From assembly GCA_903930435.1 (NCBI GenBank), contig CAIYYN010000029.1, forward strand, positions 124,001-188,000: a stretch of DNA of 64,000 nt, given 5' to 3'. Source of the DNA: an uncultured Hyphomicrobiales bacterium (lineage in GTDB: Bacteria > Pseudomonadota > Alphaproteobacteria > Rhizobiales > Ancalomicrobiaceae). A program made the position numbers and the translations under genes. Within the stretch, counting starts at the first letter, position 1. Every line of letters begins with the position of its first letter. The notes under the pieces are model-generated. The model was not told the origin of the DNA. It saw nothing but the letters and a program-made list of their open reading frames with translations, and searched no databases. Shown here in pieces: positions 1 to 8,634 of this stretch.

Positions 1-119
1 ATGAGCATTGCCTGCCGTTCAACGTTGCCCGCGCCTATGATGAAGCGCTCGGCATCGATACGCCGCGTATCTGGACCGCCGAACGGGACCTGAAGATGTG
101 GAAGGATCTGCAAAACTGA
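1..119 (+). CDS. C-terminal end of an unidentified protein (partial)
   Basis: An open frame enters from the left edge and stops with TGA at 117-119, giving the last 38 residues of a protein whose start lies outside the window. The visible tail is rich in charged residues and ends in KMWKDLQN. It lies 49 bases before the flavin hydroxylase gene on the same strand and is probably in the same transcription unit. I considered a metallo-hydrolase or other aromatic-pathway enzyme because of that neighbour, but no catalytic motif remains, so the function is not assigned. Confidence 0.55.
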   Translation, partial: EHCLPFNVARAYDEALGIDTPRIWTAERDLKMWKDLQN

Positions 120-168
120 TGCTGACTGGCATCTGCCCGTAACCGACATTGGCAGCTTCCGAGGGATC

Positions 169-1785
169 ATGTCGAAGGTCTTCGAAATTCCCCTTTATCC
201 CTATGCCCGTCATGCCGATCAGGACGCGCAGGCACCTGTCCGGCACCCGATCGTGATCGTCGGGGCGGGTCCGGTCGGGCTTGCGCTCGCCATCGATCTG
301 GTGCTGCGCGGGCAGCCGGTTGTCGTGCTCGATGAAAACGACAAGGTTTCCAGAGGATCGCGAGCCATTTGTTTCTCCAAGCGCACGCTGGAGATCTTCG
401 ACCGGCTAGGCCTTGGCGATGGCCTCGTGGACAAGGGTGTCGAATGGAATCTCGGCAAGGTCTATTTTGACGAACGACAGGTCTTCGCCTTCAATCTTCA
501 GCCGGAGGCAGGGCACAAGCGTCCCGCCTTCATCAATCTCCAGCAATATTACCTCGAGCAGCATCTCGTCGATCGCTGCCGTGTCCTTGAGTCCGAGGGC
601 AAGCCGATCAGCCTGCGCGGTAGCAACCGTGTCACGACCGTGCGATCCGATCCCGACGGAGTTGAGCTGGAGATCAACACGCCTGAGGGGCCGTATCACT
701 TGCAGGCGGACTATCTGATCGCCTGCGATGGCGCTGCTTCCCCGATCCGGGGAATGCTCGGTCTCGATTTCCTCGGCCGCGTGTTTGAGGATAATTTTCT
801 CATCGCCGACGTCGTCATGCCGGATGGCAAGTTCCCGACCGAACGTCGCTTCTGGTTTGACCCGCCGTTCAATCGTGGCCAGTCCGCACTCTTGCACAAG
901 CAGCCCGATAACGTCTGGCGGATCGATCTCCAACTCGGCTGGAATATCGACAAGGCGGAAGAATCAAAGCCCGAAAACGTCATTCCGAGGGTCCGTGCCT
1001 TCCTTGGCAAAGACACAGAATTCGAGCTTGAGTGGGTGTCGATCTATACGTTCCAGTGCCGCCACATGGAGCGCTTCACCCATGATCGGGTGATTTTTGC
1101 GGGTGACAGCGCGCATCAGGTGTCGCCCTTTGGTGCACGCGGCGCAAACTCCGGCATTCAGGATGCTGAAAATCTGGCATGGAAGCTTGATCTGGTCCTG
1201 AGAGGCGATGCGCCAACATCGCTGCTTGCAAGCTATGATGCCGAGCGGATTGCCGCCGCTGACGAGAACATTCGCCATTCCACGCGTGCAACGGACTTCA
1301 TCACGCCGAAATCGGAGATCAGTCGCCTGTTCCGGGATGCCGTGCTCGATCTCTCGGAGAAATGGCCAGCGACCCGACCGCTGGTGAACTCCGGCAGACT
1401 GTCGACACCGGCCACCTATGACGCCTCCCCGCTGAATGGTCCCAATAACGCAGGCATGCCACCCAGAACCCGGCCGGGGTCCGTCGCCGCAGATGTCGCG
1501 CTAAGCGACGGCTGGCTGATGGACCGTTTGACCGGCGGCTTTCAATTGTTGACCATCAATGTGCCCGCACCTGACGTGGTTACCGTCGGCAATATCAGTG
1601 TCCACCGTCTGGCGCTCGACCGCTCGGATGATCTGAATGGATTACTGTCAGCACGCTATCTTGGATCGGTCGGGTCTGGCGTCTATCTGATCCGTCCCGA
1701 TCAGCACATCGCCGCCCGCTGGACCGACTATGATGAGGCAAGCGTGATCAAGGCGGTAAAGGGTGCGTTGGGGATGCCAAAATGA
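169..1785 (+). CDS. FAD-dependent aromatic monooxygenase (PheA/TfdB/MhpA type)
   Basis: A 538-residue flavoprotein monooxygenase that would use FAD and NAD(P)H to hydroxylate an aromatic ring in the cytoplasm. The N-terminal Rossmann motif is VGAGPVGLALAIDL near residue 32. The middle DG motif is ACDGAASPIRG near residue 185, and the third FAD motif is FAGDSAHQVSPFGARG near residue 309; together these define the group A hydroxylase family. A thioredoxin-like C-terminal tail follows, as in phenol and hydroxyphenylpropionate hydroxylases. The start has GAGGG just upstream. It overlaps the DUF2783 gene by 4 bases (ATGA), so the two are translationally coupled. The substrate cannot be read from sequence; the partial upstream gene is no help. 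Family assignment is secure. Confidence 0.9.
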   Translation: MSKVFEIPLYPYARHADQDAQAPVRHPIVIVGAGPVGLALAIDLVLRGQPVVVLDENDKVSRGSRAICFSKRTLEIFDRLGLGDGLVDKGVEWNLGKVYFDERQVFAFNLQPEAGHKRPAFINLQQYYLEQHLVDRCRVLESEGKPISLRGSNRVTTVRSDPDGVELEINTPEGPYHLQADYLIACDGAASPIRGMLGLDFLGRVFEDNFLIADVVMPDGKFPTERRFWFDPPFNRGQSALLHKQPDNVWRIDLQLGWNIDKAEESKPENVIPRVRAFLGKDTEFELEWVSIYTFQCRHMERFTHDRVIFAGDSAHQVSPFGARGANSGIQDAENLAWKLDLVLRGDAPTSLLASYDAERIAAADENIRHSTRATDFITPKSEISRLFRDAVLDLSEKWPATRPLVNSGRLSTPATYDASPLNGPNNAGMPPRTRPGSVAADVALSDGWLMDRLTGGFQLLTINVPAPDVVTVGNISVHRLALDRSDDLNGLLSARYLGSVGSGVYLIRPDQHIAARWTDYDEASVIKAVKGALGMPK

Positions 1786-1967
1786 AACTGAACACCTTGC
1801 CCAATATTGCCGAGGCCGACGATTTCTACGCCGATCTGATCGCCGCGCACGAAGGGCTCACGAAGGCAGAAAGCGATGCGTTCAACGCCCGGCTGATCCT
1901 GTTGCTCGCCAATCACATCGGCGACCGCACGGTTCTCAGCGAAGCACTCAGCGCTGCGGCAAAGTGA
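1782..1967 (+). CDS. DUF2783 family small protein
   Basis: A 61-residue acidic helical protein beginning MKLNTLPNIAEADDFYADLI. I recognise it as DUF2783, a short family usually found immediately after a flavin monooxygenase of the preceding type. Its start codon overlaps the stop of that gene in an ATGA, so the two are very likely made in fixed ratio and may act together. No function is established for the family. The end overlaps by 20 bases the end of the convergent TetR gene, leaving no room for a conventional terminator between them. Confidence 0.8.
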   Translation: MKLNTLPNIAEADDFYADLIAAHEGLTKAESDAFNARLILLLANHIGDRTVLSEALSAAAK

Positions 1968-2517
1968 GGCTGCGCTTTCGCAAGCGCCCGATTTCATCGA
2001 TAAAGACGCTATCGTCGTCAATTGCCCGTGCCAGCACCAATGCGCCCTGAATGCCGAGAACGATTTCCCGTGCGAGCTGACGGGCATCATCTGGCAAGAG
2101 ACCTGCCCGGTTGAGTGCCAAGGCGAGTGTTTCCAGCCAGCGCTGAAAATAGTCTGAAATCCGCTGCGCAAAGGGATCGCGACTGGCATCGAGCGCCATG
2201 GCTCCGATCAGGCAGATGCGTCGTCCGGACCGGAAATAGGTCGTGACCGCCTCAAACATGTGGCTGATGGCGGTCTGCGGGTCAGACTCATCGATCAGAG
2301 GCAAAAAGACGTTGTCTTCAAACCACTTGTGGATGTTCGTTAAAACGGCCTCCCCCATTTCCGGCTTGCCGCCGGGAAAGAGGTGATAGAGACTCCCCTT
2401 GCCCAGCCCTGTTCGCTCCGTGATGAGCGACAGGCTCGTCGCCGGATATCCGTGCTCGCGAAAGAGTTCGCCGATTTCGGTGATGACCTCGTCTCTGTCC
2501 GCAAAGCGTCGAACCAT
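1948..2517 (-). CDS. TetR/AcrR family transcriptional regulator
   Basis: A 189-residue regulator. Residues about 8-55 form the TetR helix-turn-helix (the stretch FREHGYPATSLSLITERTGL followed by GKGSLYHLFPGGK). The rest is the helical ligand-binding and dimerisation domain, of the YxaF/LmrA-like C-terminal type. The start has GGGGA 7 bases upstream. It lies 11 bases after the HPP membrane-protein gene on the same strand, so the two form an operon. A palindrome of the TetR type lies before the HPP gene (3042-3057), which suggests the regulator controls its own operon. Its 3' end overlaps the convergent DUF2783 gene. Whether it also controls the flavin hydroxylase is not shown. Confidence 0.88.
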   Translation of the reverse strand: MVRRFADRDEVITEIGELFREHGYPATSLSLITERTGLGKGSLYHLFPGGKPEMGEAVLTNIHKWFEDNVFLPLIDESDPQTAISHMFEAVTTYFRSGRRICLIGAMALDASRDPFAQRISDYFQRWLETLALALNRAGLLPDDARQLAREIVLGIQGALVLARAIDDDSVFIDEIGRLRKRSLTLPQR

Positions 2518-2528
2518 CGGAAGTCCCC

Positions 2529-3020
2529 TTAAGCGGGTTTACGCATCGGATAGGCCGTCCCGGTGCCGAGGTGAAAGAGCGTGGCGACCAGTACAAGCCC
2601 TAATGATCCGACCAGCACCGGCATGAACAGGAAGTCAAAGCCGGGGCTAGAGAGGCATACAACGATTGGGTCGGCGCCTGCTGGCGGGTGCGTGATCCGC
2701 AATGCCGCCATCACCGATATCGCAAGTCCCACCGCGATCGCGACTGCCCACCAGTCATTCGGCAGGTAGAGCCGCAAAATCAATCCAATCAATGTCGCAA
2801 CGAAATGCCCGCCGACCACATTGACCGGCTGCGAGAAGGGACTGCTCGAGGCGGAAAAGAGCAGGACACAGCTCGCTCCAAACGGGGCCATCAGCCATGG
2901 GTGGCCGGATTTCTGGCTTAGGAATCCAAGAAGGGCAATCGCAGCCGCGCCGCCAAGTCCCGCCAGCAGGACCTTGCGCAGATCACTGCGTGGCTGATGA
3001 ATTGAAATAAAACGCCGCAT
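2529..3020 (-). CDS. HPP family membrane protein
   Basis: A 163-residue integral membrane protein with four to five predicted hydrophobic segments. It carries the family's signature HPPAGADP at about residue 111, preceded by a membrane segment and LRIT. The HPP family includes bacterial proteins of unknown role and plant plastid nitrite transporters; transport is therefore a reasonable guess but not demonstrated here. No CBS domains are attached, so this is the short form. It is the first gene of a two-gene operon with the TetR regulator and has a TetR-like operator about 22 bases before its start codon. Confidence 0.82.
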   Translation of the reverse strand: MRRFISIHQPRSDLRKVLLAGLGGAAAIALLGFLSQKSGHPWLMAPFGASCVLLFSASSSPFSQPVNVVGGHFVATLIGLILRLYLPNDWWAVAIAVGLAISVMAALRITHPPAGADPIVVCLSSPGFDFLFMPVLVGSLGLVLVATLFHLGTGTAYPMRKPA

Positions 3021-3041
3021 TCCCGATGCCCCCTGTTGATT

Positions 3042-3057
3042 TGTACCGATCAGTACA
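3042..3057. promoter_or_regulatory. Candidate TetR operator before the HPP-tetR operon
   Basis: The sequence TGTACCGATCAGTACA is an inverted repeat: TGTAC and GTACA arms around a 6-base centre. It lies 22-37 bases upstream of the HPP start codon, in the position of a promoter or operator. Its shape (TAC-centre GATC-GTA) is typical of TetR/AcrR operators, and a tetR gene is the second gene of the operon, so autoregulation is the natural reading. Confidence 0.6.
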
Positions 3058-3171
3058 GAGGCATCTGGAGACTGTCAACAGACGACGACCGGCCATCCCC
3101 GGATACTTGCCCATGCCGCCGCCGGGTCCTGAGCCACTCCTGTTGGGGCAATCGTCATGCGATGGTCGTCT

Positions 3172-3840
3172 CTACCGGACTTTCTGTTCCATCCGGCGTT
3201 CCAGCTCCCCGGCAAAGCGGGTCAGCGGAAACAGGAGAATGAAATAGATGAGACCGATCGTGGTGTAAGTCTCAAGCGGGCGATAGGTGGCAGAAGTGAC
3301 CAATTGGCCCTGATAGAGCAAGTCCGGTACGGCGACGACGGACAGGAGCGATGTATTCTTCAGCTGCATGATCGATTGATTGACGAGTGGCGGCAGCATC
3401 CGGCGCATCGCCTGCGGCCAGATGATCAATCGCATGAGCTGGATCGGGCGCATCCCGAGGGCGCGCCCGGCATCCCATTGGCCAGCGTCGATTGAGACAA
3501 TGCCGCCCCGAATGATTTCCGCATAGAACGAGCCGCCGTAGAGGCTGAGGGTAATGAACGCCGCCATCGCCGGAGACAGCTCGACACCCATGACGACAGG
3601 CAGCGCGTAATAGCACCAGATCAATTGCACGAGGACGGGTGTGCAGCGGAAAAGCTCGATGATGGCTGTTGCGGGTAAGGCGATCAATCGCGCCTTTTTC
3701 AGGCGCGCTGTGGCCATCAAGCCCCCGATCATAAGCCCGGCGCACATCGTGATCAGCGTGAAGCCGATGGTGTAGGCTATCCCGATCCACAGAAGTCGAC
3801 CGTACGTCCAGAGAAACCCGAAATCCCACTCATAGTGCAT
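3172..3840 (-). CDS. Amino-acid ABC transporter permease (HisM/GlnP type)
   Basis: A 222-residue inner-membrane permease of the polar amino acid (His/Glu/Gln/Arg/opine) ABC family. The N-terminal MetI-like region has membrane segments starting at residue 11. The conserved EAA loop appears as DAGQWDAGRALGMRPIQLM near residue 135, followed by IIWPQAMRRMLPPLVNQ. Normal complexes need this permease, a periplasmic binding protein (the next gene upstream in the transcript) and an ATPase. The ATPase is absent here: after this gene the strand runs into 151 bases and then the HPP gene. The permease therefore must borrow an ATPase encoded elsewhere. A single permease gene implies a homodimer. Confidence 0.88.
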   Translation of the reverse strand: MHYEWDFGFLWTYGRLLWIGIAYTIGFTLITMCAGLMIGGLMATARLKKARLIALPATAIIELFRCTPVLVQLIWCYYALPVVMGVELSPAMAAFITLSLYGGSFYAEIIRGGIVSIDAGQWDAGRALGMRPIQLMRLIIWPQAMRRMLPPLVNQSIMQLKNTSLLSVVAVPDLLYQGQLVTSATYRPLETYTTIGLIYFILLFPLTRFAGELERRMEQKVR

Positions 3841-3865
3841 TCAGGTGTCTCCCGGTGTCGACGGA

Positions 3866-4717
3866 TCAGAACTGGACCTCTGACGGTACGTCCTCGGGCT
3901 TGACGCCGACAAGTGTCAGGTTATCCGAGATCCAGCTATGCATGGCACCCAATGCGCGGCTGTATTCGAGCCAGTTGTCGACAAAATTCAGGAATCGATG
4001 ATCCCCGTCGATGCGCACGCCACAGCAAGTCGGCTGCTGCGACAGCGGCATTGGCACAAGCACCTTGCCGAGTTTCGGGTTCTTCTTGACCGAGACAAGC
4101 GACAGCATGACGACCTGAATGCAGCAATCTGCCCGACCGGACTGAAGCGCAAGCACGGCCTCATCAGGGGTCTTCAGGGCAACCAGCGTCGCGTTCGGCA
4201 TGATGCGGCGGGCGAAGAGATCATGGGTCGAGCCGATATCAACCGCGATGCGTACCTCTGGCTTGTTGAGATCGGCCCATGTCTTCGGCTCGAACCCGTC
4301 GCGTGCGATGATCGTGAAGGTGTTGTTGAGGATCGGTCTCGTGAATTCGACGACCAGCGCCCGCGACGGCGTCGGCGACAGGCCAAACATGATGTCGATC
4401 TTGTTCGACTGCAGATCGAGCACCGCATTGCCCCAGGTCGTCTCCGCGATTTCCAGCTCCGCCTCGAGCGATTTGGCCAGATCTTGCGCCATGCTGACGC
4501 AGAAACCCGTCCAGGCTCCGGTAGCGATATCCTTGTGATAATAAGGCTCGGTTCCAGGAATGCCCGCGATCCGCAACTTTTTCGTCCGCCGGACCCGGGC
4601 AAAGGTCGATTCGGCTGCGTCATCTGCCAGCGCAGGCGTGATCGGATTTGCCGCAGCAACAGCGGCTGCCAATGTTCCCAGACCGACGAGTGAAGCAATA
4701 TCGCGACGCGAAACCAT
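3866..4717 (-). CDS. Amino-acid ABC transporter substrate-binding protein
   Basis: A 283-residue periplasmic binding protein, family 3 (SBP_bac_3). The N-terminus MVSRRDIASLVGLGTLAAAV looks like a Tat-type signal (twin arginine, long hydrophobic core) with processing near ALADDA. The mature part begins LRIAGIPGTEPYY and has the family features WTGFCVSMAQDLAK and DIMFGLSPTPSRA, which mark the amino-acid-binding cleft. It precedes the permease gene by 25 bases in the same operon. The ligand is unknown. The gene has a 177-base intergenic region upstream that separates it from kup. Confidence 0.88.
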   Translation of the reverse strand: MVSRRDIASLVGLGTLAAAVAAANPITPALADDAAESTFARVRRTKKLRIAGIPGTEPYYHKDIATGAWTGFCVSMAQDLAKSLEAELEIAETTWGNAVLDLQSNKIDIMFGLSPTPSRALVVEFTRPILNNTFTIIARDGFEPKTWADLNKPEVRIAVDIGSTHDLFARRIMPNATLVALKTPDEAVLALQSGRADCCIQVVMLSLVSVKKNPKLGKVLVPMPLSQQPTCCGVRIDGDHRFLNFVDNWLEYSRALGAMHSWISDNLTLVGVKPEDVPSEVQF

Positions 4718-4894
4718 GGTGTTCGATCCTCTTCTACCAAAGCCGTACTGTTGACCAACTCACCAAGATTTAAAAGCTTTTGCGGACAACGGAAAGCAAA
4801 TAAATACCCCCCGCAGCGACCTGCCACAGGGGGTATCTGAAGGGTGACGATGTGATCCTGTTCGCCCGCCGTCCCGGGACGGCAACCTGCGTGG

Positions 4895-6790
4895 TCAGAT
4901 CGCGATCTGGCGTCCGATTTCAACGACGCTTTCGCTGGGCAGCCGGAAGAAATCCGTCACGTGTACGGAGTTTCGCTGCATGGTGGCAAAGAAGGCTTCT
5001 TCCCAGGGGTAGAGTCCCTTGCCATCGTCGCGCGCGATCACGGTTTCGTGGCCAACGTAGTAGGTCACGTCGGTGAGATCCAACTTGCATCCGTGCGCGA
5101 TCGTTGCTTCCCGCAGGAGCTTTGGCAGATCCGGTCGCTCCATGAAGCCATAGCGGGCAGTAGCGCGCCAGAAGTCGGGCGCGAGTTCGACGACCGAAAG
5201 CCTCTCCGTCTCCTCGATCCACGGAACCGGCTCCGTCGTCGCTGTCAGCACAAACACATGTTCATGCAGCGCGCGATTGCGCTTGACGTGCCAGATCATG
5301 ACAGGTGGCGTTTCCGATTTCGTCCGGGTGAGGAAGACCGCCGTACCCGGGACGCGCGGAATATTGCGATCAACGAGTGATTTCAGGAACTCGCCGACGG
5401 GGACGATCCGGTCCGTCAAAGCTGCCGAGATGGCCGCTGACCCGCGATGCCAGATCAGCATCACCGAGTAGACGGCGATGGCAAGTACGAGCGGCACATA
5501 GCCGCCATCAAGCACTTTCATCGCATTGGCTGCAAAGAACACGGCATCCACGATGAAGAGCGATCCAGCCGCCGCACCTGCAGCAAGGAGGCTCCAACCC
5601 CAGATTTCGCGCATCGCGATGAACAGCAACACGGTGGTCATCAGCATTGTGAGCGAAACCGCGATACCATAGGCGGCGGCCAGATTGTCGGATTTGCCGA
5701 AGCCGAGTGTCAACCCGAGCGTCACGATCATCAGGAGCCAGTTCACGACGCCGACGTAGATCTGGCCGTAGCCCTTCTCCGAGGTCTGCTTGATCCGCAG
5801 TCGCGGCATCCAGCCCAGCTGAATGGCCTGGCGCGTCATGGAGAAGGCACCGGTGATGATCGATTGGCTGGCAATGATCGTCGCGATTGTCGACAGGATC
5901 ACCAGCGGAATGACCAGCATTGGCGGGCAAAGCTGGAAGAAGATGTTATCGGGCACTGGCTGTCCATCGAGGACGAGCGCTGCCTGTCCCGCATAGTTGA
6001 GCACAAGACTGGGCAACACAACCCCGGACCAGGCTAACCGGATCGGCCGCGCGCCAAAATGCCCCATATCGGCATAGAGCGCTTCGGCACCTGTCACGCA
6101 CAGGAACACAGACCCAAGAACAAGGAAGCTCGCATAGCCGTTAGAGATCAGGTAGCTCAATCCATAAAACGGATTGAGGGCAACCAGCACGCCGGGGTGC
6201 TTCACGATGCCGATAAGGCCAAGGATCGCAATGACACCGAACCAGAGCGCCATGATCGGCCCGAAAGCCTTGCCGATCCATTCTGTGCCGCGCGGCTGGA
6301 TGGCAAACAGCCCGACCAGGATCGCGACCGCCATTGGCAGGATGTAGGGGTGAAACGCGGGCGTGGCGAGATCAAGTCCTTCCAAAGCGGACAACACCGA
6401 GATTGCCGGCGTAATCGCACCATCGCCATAAATCAGCGCTGCACCAAAAAGACCGGCAGCGACAATCATTGGTCGATGGTGTTTCTTGTTTCCGATCAGC
6501 GACATCAGGGCAAGCACCCCACCCTCGCCGTCGTTGTCGATGCTCATGGCGATCGACACATATTTGACGGAGGTGATGATGATCAGCGTCCAGATGATCA
6601 GCGACAGAATGCCGATGACAGCCTGCGCAGCCGGTGTATCACCGGAAAGCGACAGGATCGTCTTCAATGTATACAGCGGGCTGGTGCCGATATCGCCAAA
6701 CACGATTCCGAGCGCAGCGAGGCCCAGCGTTGCAAGGCCCGAATTTGGATGCTGGTTCGCCTGCGGACTTTCGATTGTCGAGTCAGTCAT
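4895..6790 (-). CDS. kup: Low-affinity potassium transporter Kup
   Basis: A 631-residue K+:H+ symporter of the KUP/HAK/KT family. The N-terminal signature ALGIVFGDIGTSPLYTLKT (residues about 29-47) is diagnostic. About twelve membrane segments follow up to residue 450, with a cytoplasmic C-terminal domain of about 170 residues containing GTAVFLTRTKSETPPVMIWH-like sequence that is standard for the family. Length is normal. The start (MTDSTIESPQ) has AAAGGA ten bases upstream. It is monocistronic, separated from the ABC binding protein gene by 177 bases. No riboswitch was recognised in its 5' region. Many rhizobia carry two or three kup paralogues, so this need not be the only one. Confidence 0.95.
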   Translation of the reverse strand: MTDSTIESPQANQHPNSGLATLGLAALGIVFGDIGTSPLYTLKTILSLSGDTPAAQAVIGILSLIIWTLIIITSVKYVSIAMSIDNDGEGGVLALMSLIGNKKHHRPMIVAAGLFGAALIYGDGAITPAISVLSALEGLDLATPAFHPYILPMAVAILVGLFAIQPRGTEWIGKAFGPIMALWFGVIAILGLIGIVKHPGVLVALNPFYGLSYLISNGYASFLVLGSVFLCVTGAEALYADMGHFGARPIRLAWSGVVLPSLVLNYAGQAALVLDGQPVPDNIFFQLCPPMLVIPLVILSTIATIIASQSIITGAFSMTRQAIQLGWMPRLRIKQTSEKGYGQIYVGVVNWLLMIVTLGLTLGFGKSDNLAAAYGIAVSLTMLMTTVLLFIAMREIWGWSLLAAGAAAGSLFIVDAVFFAANAMKVLDGGYVPLVLAIAVYSVMLIWHRGSAAISAALTDRIVPVGEFLKSLVDRNIPRVPGTAVFLTRTKSETPPVMIWHVKRNRALHEHVFVLTATTEPVPWIEETERLSVVELAPDFWRATARYGFMERPDLPKLLREATIAHGCKLDLTDVTYYVGHETVIARDDGKGLYPWEEAFFATMQRNSVHVTDFFRLPSESVVEIGRQIAI

Positions 6791-7189
6791 TCGGGCACAA
6801 TCCTTTGAAACAATATCGCGATGCCCACATTAAGCAGAGTCTCGTAAAGATACTTTGACAGCAATGTAACGACTTCGCTGTTTTACCTTTCAAAATACAG
6901 AGCGCAAAAGTGCAAGACGTTCATCCGGTCCGCTGCATTTCGTGTGATCAAGGCCGTGGGATCATGGGCAATTGCGAGCTTTGGCCAGACGTGGTCTAGT
7001 GCCCAGGATCGAAGATTCTTGTCGATCGCTGAAAGACTGGCCGATTACCGCTGAGAATTGACCAAGCATCGGAAAGATTGCACGAATCCAACGTCCCGAC
7101 CGCCGTGTCAGTGCAGTCACATGGGGCTTAAAAGACGGCAAAACCCTGAAATCGAGCCGCTCCAACCATCACAAACTCCGGGATGCCTG
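6791..7189. other. Intergenic region, kup to BrnA-like gene
   Basis: About 400 bases between divergent genes. It must hold both promoters. I see no convincing hairpin, repeat or additional gene; short frames here lack ribosome binding sites. Confidence 0.5.
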
Positions 7190-7450
7190 ATGTCCAAGCC
7201 ACCCAATCGCTACCGCCCCTCCGATCCGCGTGAAGCCGCCGAGCAACTCTTCAAGGCCGCCACGACAAAGCCCGTCCCGGTGGCTCCAACGGCCACGCTG
7301 GTTCGCCCCAAGCTCGAAGCTGGAGCCCGCGAAACAGTCGCGATGAAGATGGATCGTGATGTGCTTGAGTTTTTCCAGGCCGACGGTCCCGGTTGGCAGG
7401 AGCGCATAAACGCAGCCTTGCGCAAGGTCATGACGGAAGCCCAGGGCTGA
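7190..7450 (+). CDS. Orphan BrnA-like antitoxin-family protein
   Basis: An 86-residue protein starting MSKPPNRYRPSD; the upstream in-frame extension to 7058 has atypical composition and is not used. The C-terminal half has the BrnA pattern: a strand ETVAMKMDRDVLEFF followed by the helix GPGWQERINAALRKVM, a ribbon-helix-helix fold. BrnA normally pairs with the ribonuclease toxin BrnT encoded just upstream, but no brnT-like frame is present on either side. It may be a stand-alone DNA-binding protein rather than an antitoxin. The next gene downstream, an SDR dehydrogenase on the same strand, starts 101 bases later. Confidence 0.7.
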   Translation: MSKPPNRYRPSDPREAAEQLFKAATTKPVPVAPTATLVRPKLEAGARETVAMKMDRDVLEFFQADGPGWQERINAALRKVMTEAQG

Positions 7451-7551
7451 TCCCAAAAGATGAGACGACGCTCTGGTAACCGGCGACTGGTTCCCGATAA
7501 AGTCCTCGGCAAAAGTATAACAAGCGTTGCCAGAAATCGGCTGGAGGACAT

Positions 7552-8313
7552 ATGTCGAAACAGAGAGTGCTCATCACGGCTGGCGCAACGGGTATTGGCC
7601 GGGAAATTGCCCGGGCCTTTGTCGAGAGCGGCGCTTCGGTTTTTGTCTGCGATATCAATCGGATAGCGCTCGCCAACATTGCTGAAGAAATCCCCGGTGT
7701 GCTCACAGGCCACTGTGACATGTCATCCCGCTCGCATATCGAGCGCATGGTTCCTGAAGCTGCGGCAGCGCTCGGCGGGATTGATGTGCTGGTCAATAAT
7801 GCCGGGATTGCCGGACCAACCGCTCCGACGGACGAAGTTGATCCCGACGACTGGGACGCGGTCCTGCAGGTCAATCTGACCGGAACCTTCAATACCACGC
7901 GTCTGGCTATCCCCCATCTCAAGACAGCGGGGCGTGGAGCGATCATCACGCTGTCGTCCATGGCAGGTCGCTTCGGCTATCGCAACCGTAGTCCGTATTG
8001 CGCCTCGAAATGGGCCTTGATCGGGTTCACCAAAACACTGGCGCTGGAATTGGGCGCGTTCAATATTACCGCCAATGCAATCCTGCCCGGTGCCGTGCAG
8101 GGCGAACGCCTCGATAAAGTCTACGCAGGTCGTGCAGCTCTGAGCGGCAAGTCGATTGAGGAGGTTCGGCGAGAAGCACTGGCGAGTCAATCGATCAAGC
8201 AATTGGTCGATCCCCGCGATATCGCTGCACTTGCCGTATTTCTGGCCTCTGACGCGGCGAAATCGATCTCCGGTCAGGCATTGCCGATCGATAATGATCG
8301 TCAACAGGCGTAA
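7552..8313 (+). CDS. SDR family oxidoreductase
   Basis: A 253-residue short-chain dehydrogenase/reductase, cytoplasmic, NAD(P)(H)-dependent. It shows the cofactor motif TAGATGIG at residue 9 (variant of TGxxxGIG), NNAG at about 82, the catalytic serine in TLSSMAGR at about 137 and the catalytic YxxxK in SPYCASKWA at about 152. An aspartate (CDIN, residue 38) after the second strand suggests NAD(H) preference. A GGAGG ribosome site lies 4 bases before ATG. The closest well-known relatives are 3-oxoacyl-ACP-reductase-like and hydroxyacid/alcohol dehydrogenases; the substrate is not predictable. It stands alone, with the BrnA-like gene upstream. Confidence 0.88.
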   Translation: MSKQRVLITAGATGIGREIARAFVESGASVFVCDINRIALANIAEEIPGVLTGHCDMSSRSHIERMVPEAAAALGGIDVLVNNAGIAGPTAPTDEVDPDDWDAVLQVNLTGTFNTTRLAIPHLKTAGRGAIITLSSMAGRFGYRNRSPYCASKWALIGFTKTLALELGAFNITANAILPGAVQGERLDKVYAGRAALSGKSIEEVRREALASQSIKQLVDPRDIAALAVFLASDAAKSISGQALPIDNDRQQA

Positions 8314-8634
8314 GGCGTTTCCAAGCTTTTGCGCTGGCTGAATCGTCCTCTCACGCGAGCAAAATGGTTGCGTCGAGTCGAATACGACGCCACAGCTCCG
8401 TTGGCGTCTGGACTGGATCACCCCCCAGCCTGATGCCCGATTATGATCGGCAAGGCCAATGACATGCGCTCACGTTGTGTCATTAAAGCGACGCCACTCA
8501 TTCATAATGCTATGCTAGTTATTGACAAGGAAAATAAGTTATAGAATTATCTAATATATAAATAAATTCTTTCAATGCTTACGGATCGTTTGGGCGATGT
8601 GTCGAGCGTATACTTTTTGACGGAGTTATTTTTG
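8314..8634. other. Intergenic region with AT-rich end
   Basis: About 320 bases after the SDR gene. The second half (from about 8480) becomes AT-rich and carries a promoter-like TTGACA at 8522-8527 with AATTAT at 8545-8550 (17-base spacer), about 85 bases before the small gene that follows. Confidence 0.45.
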
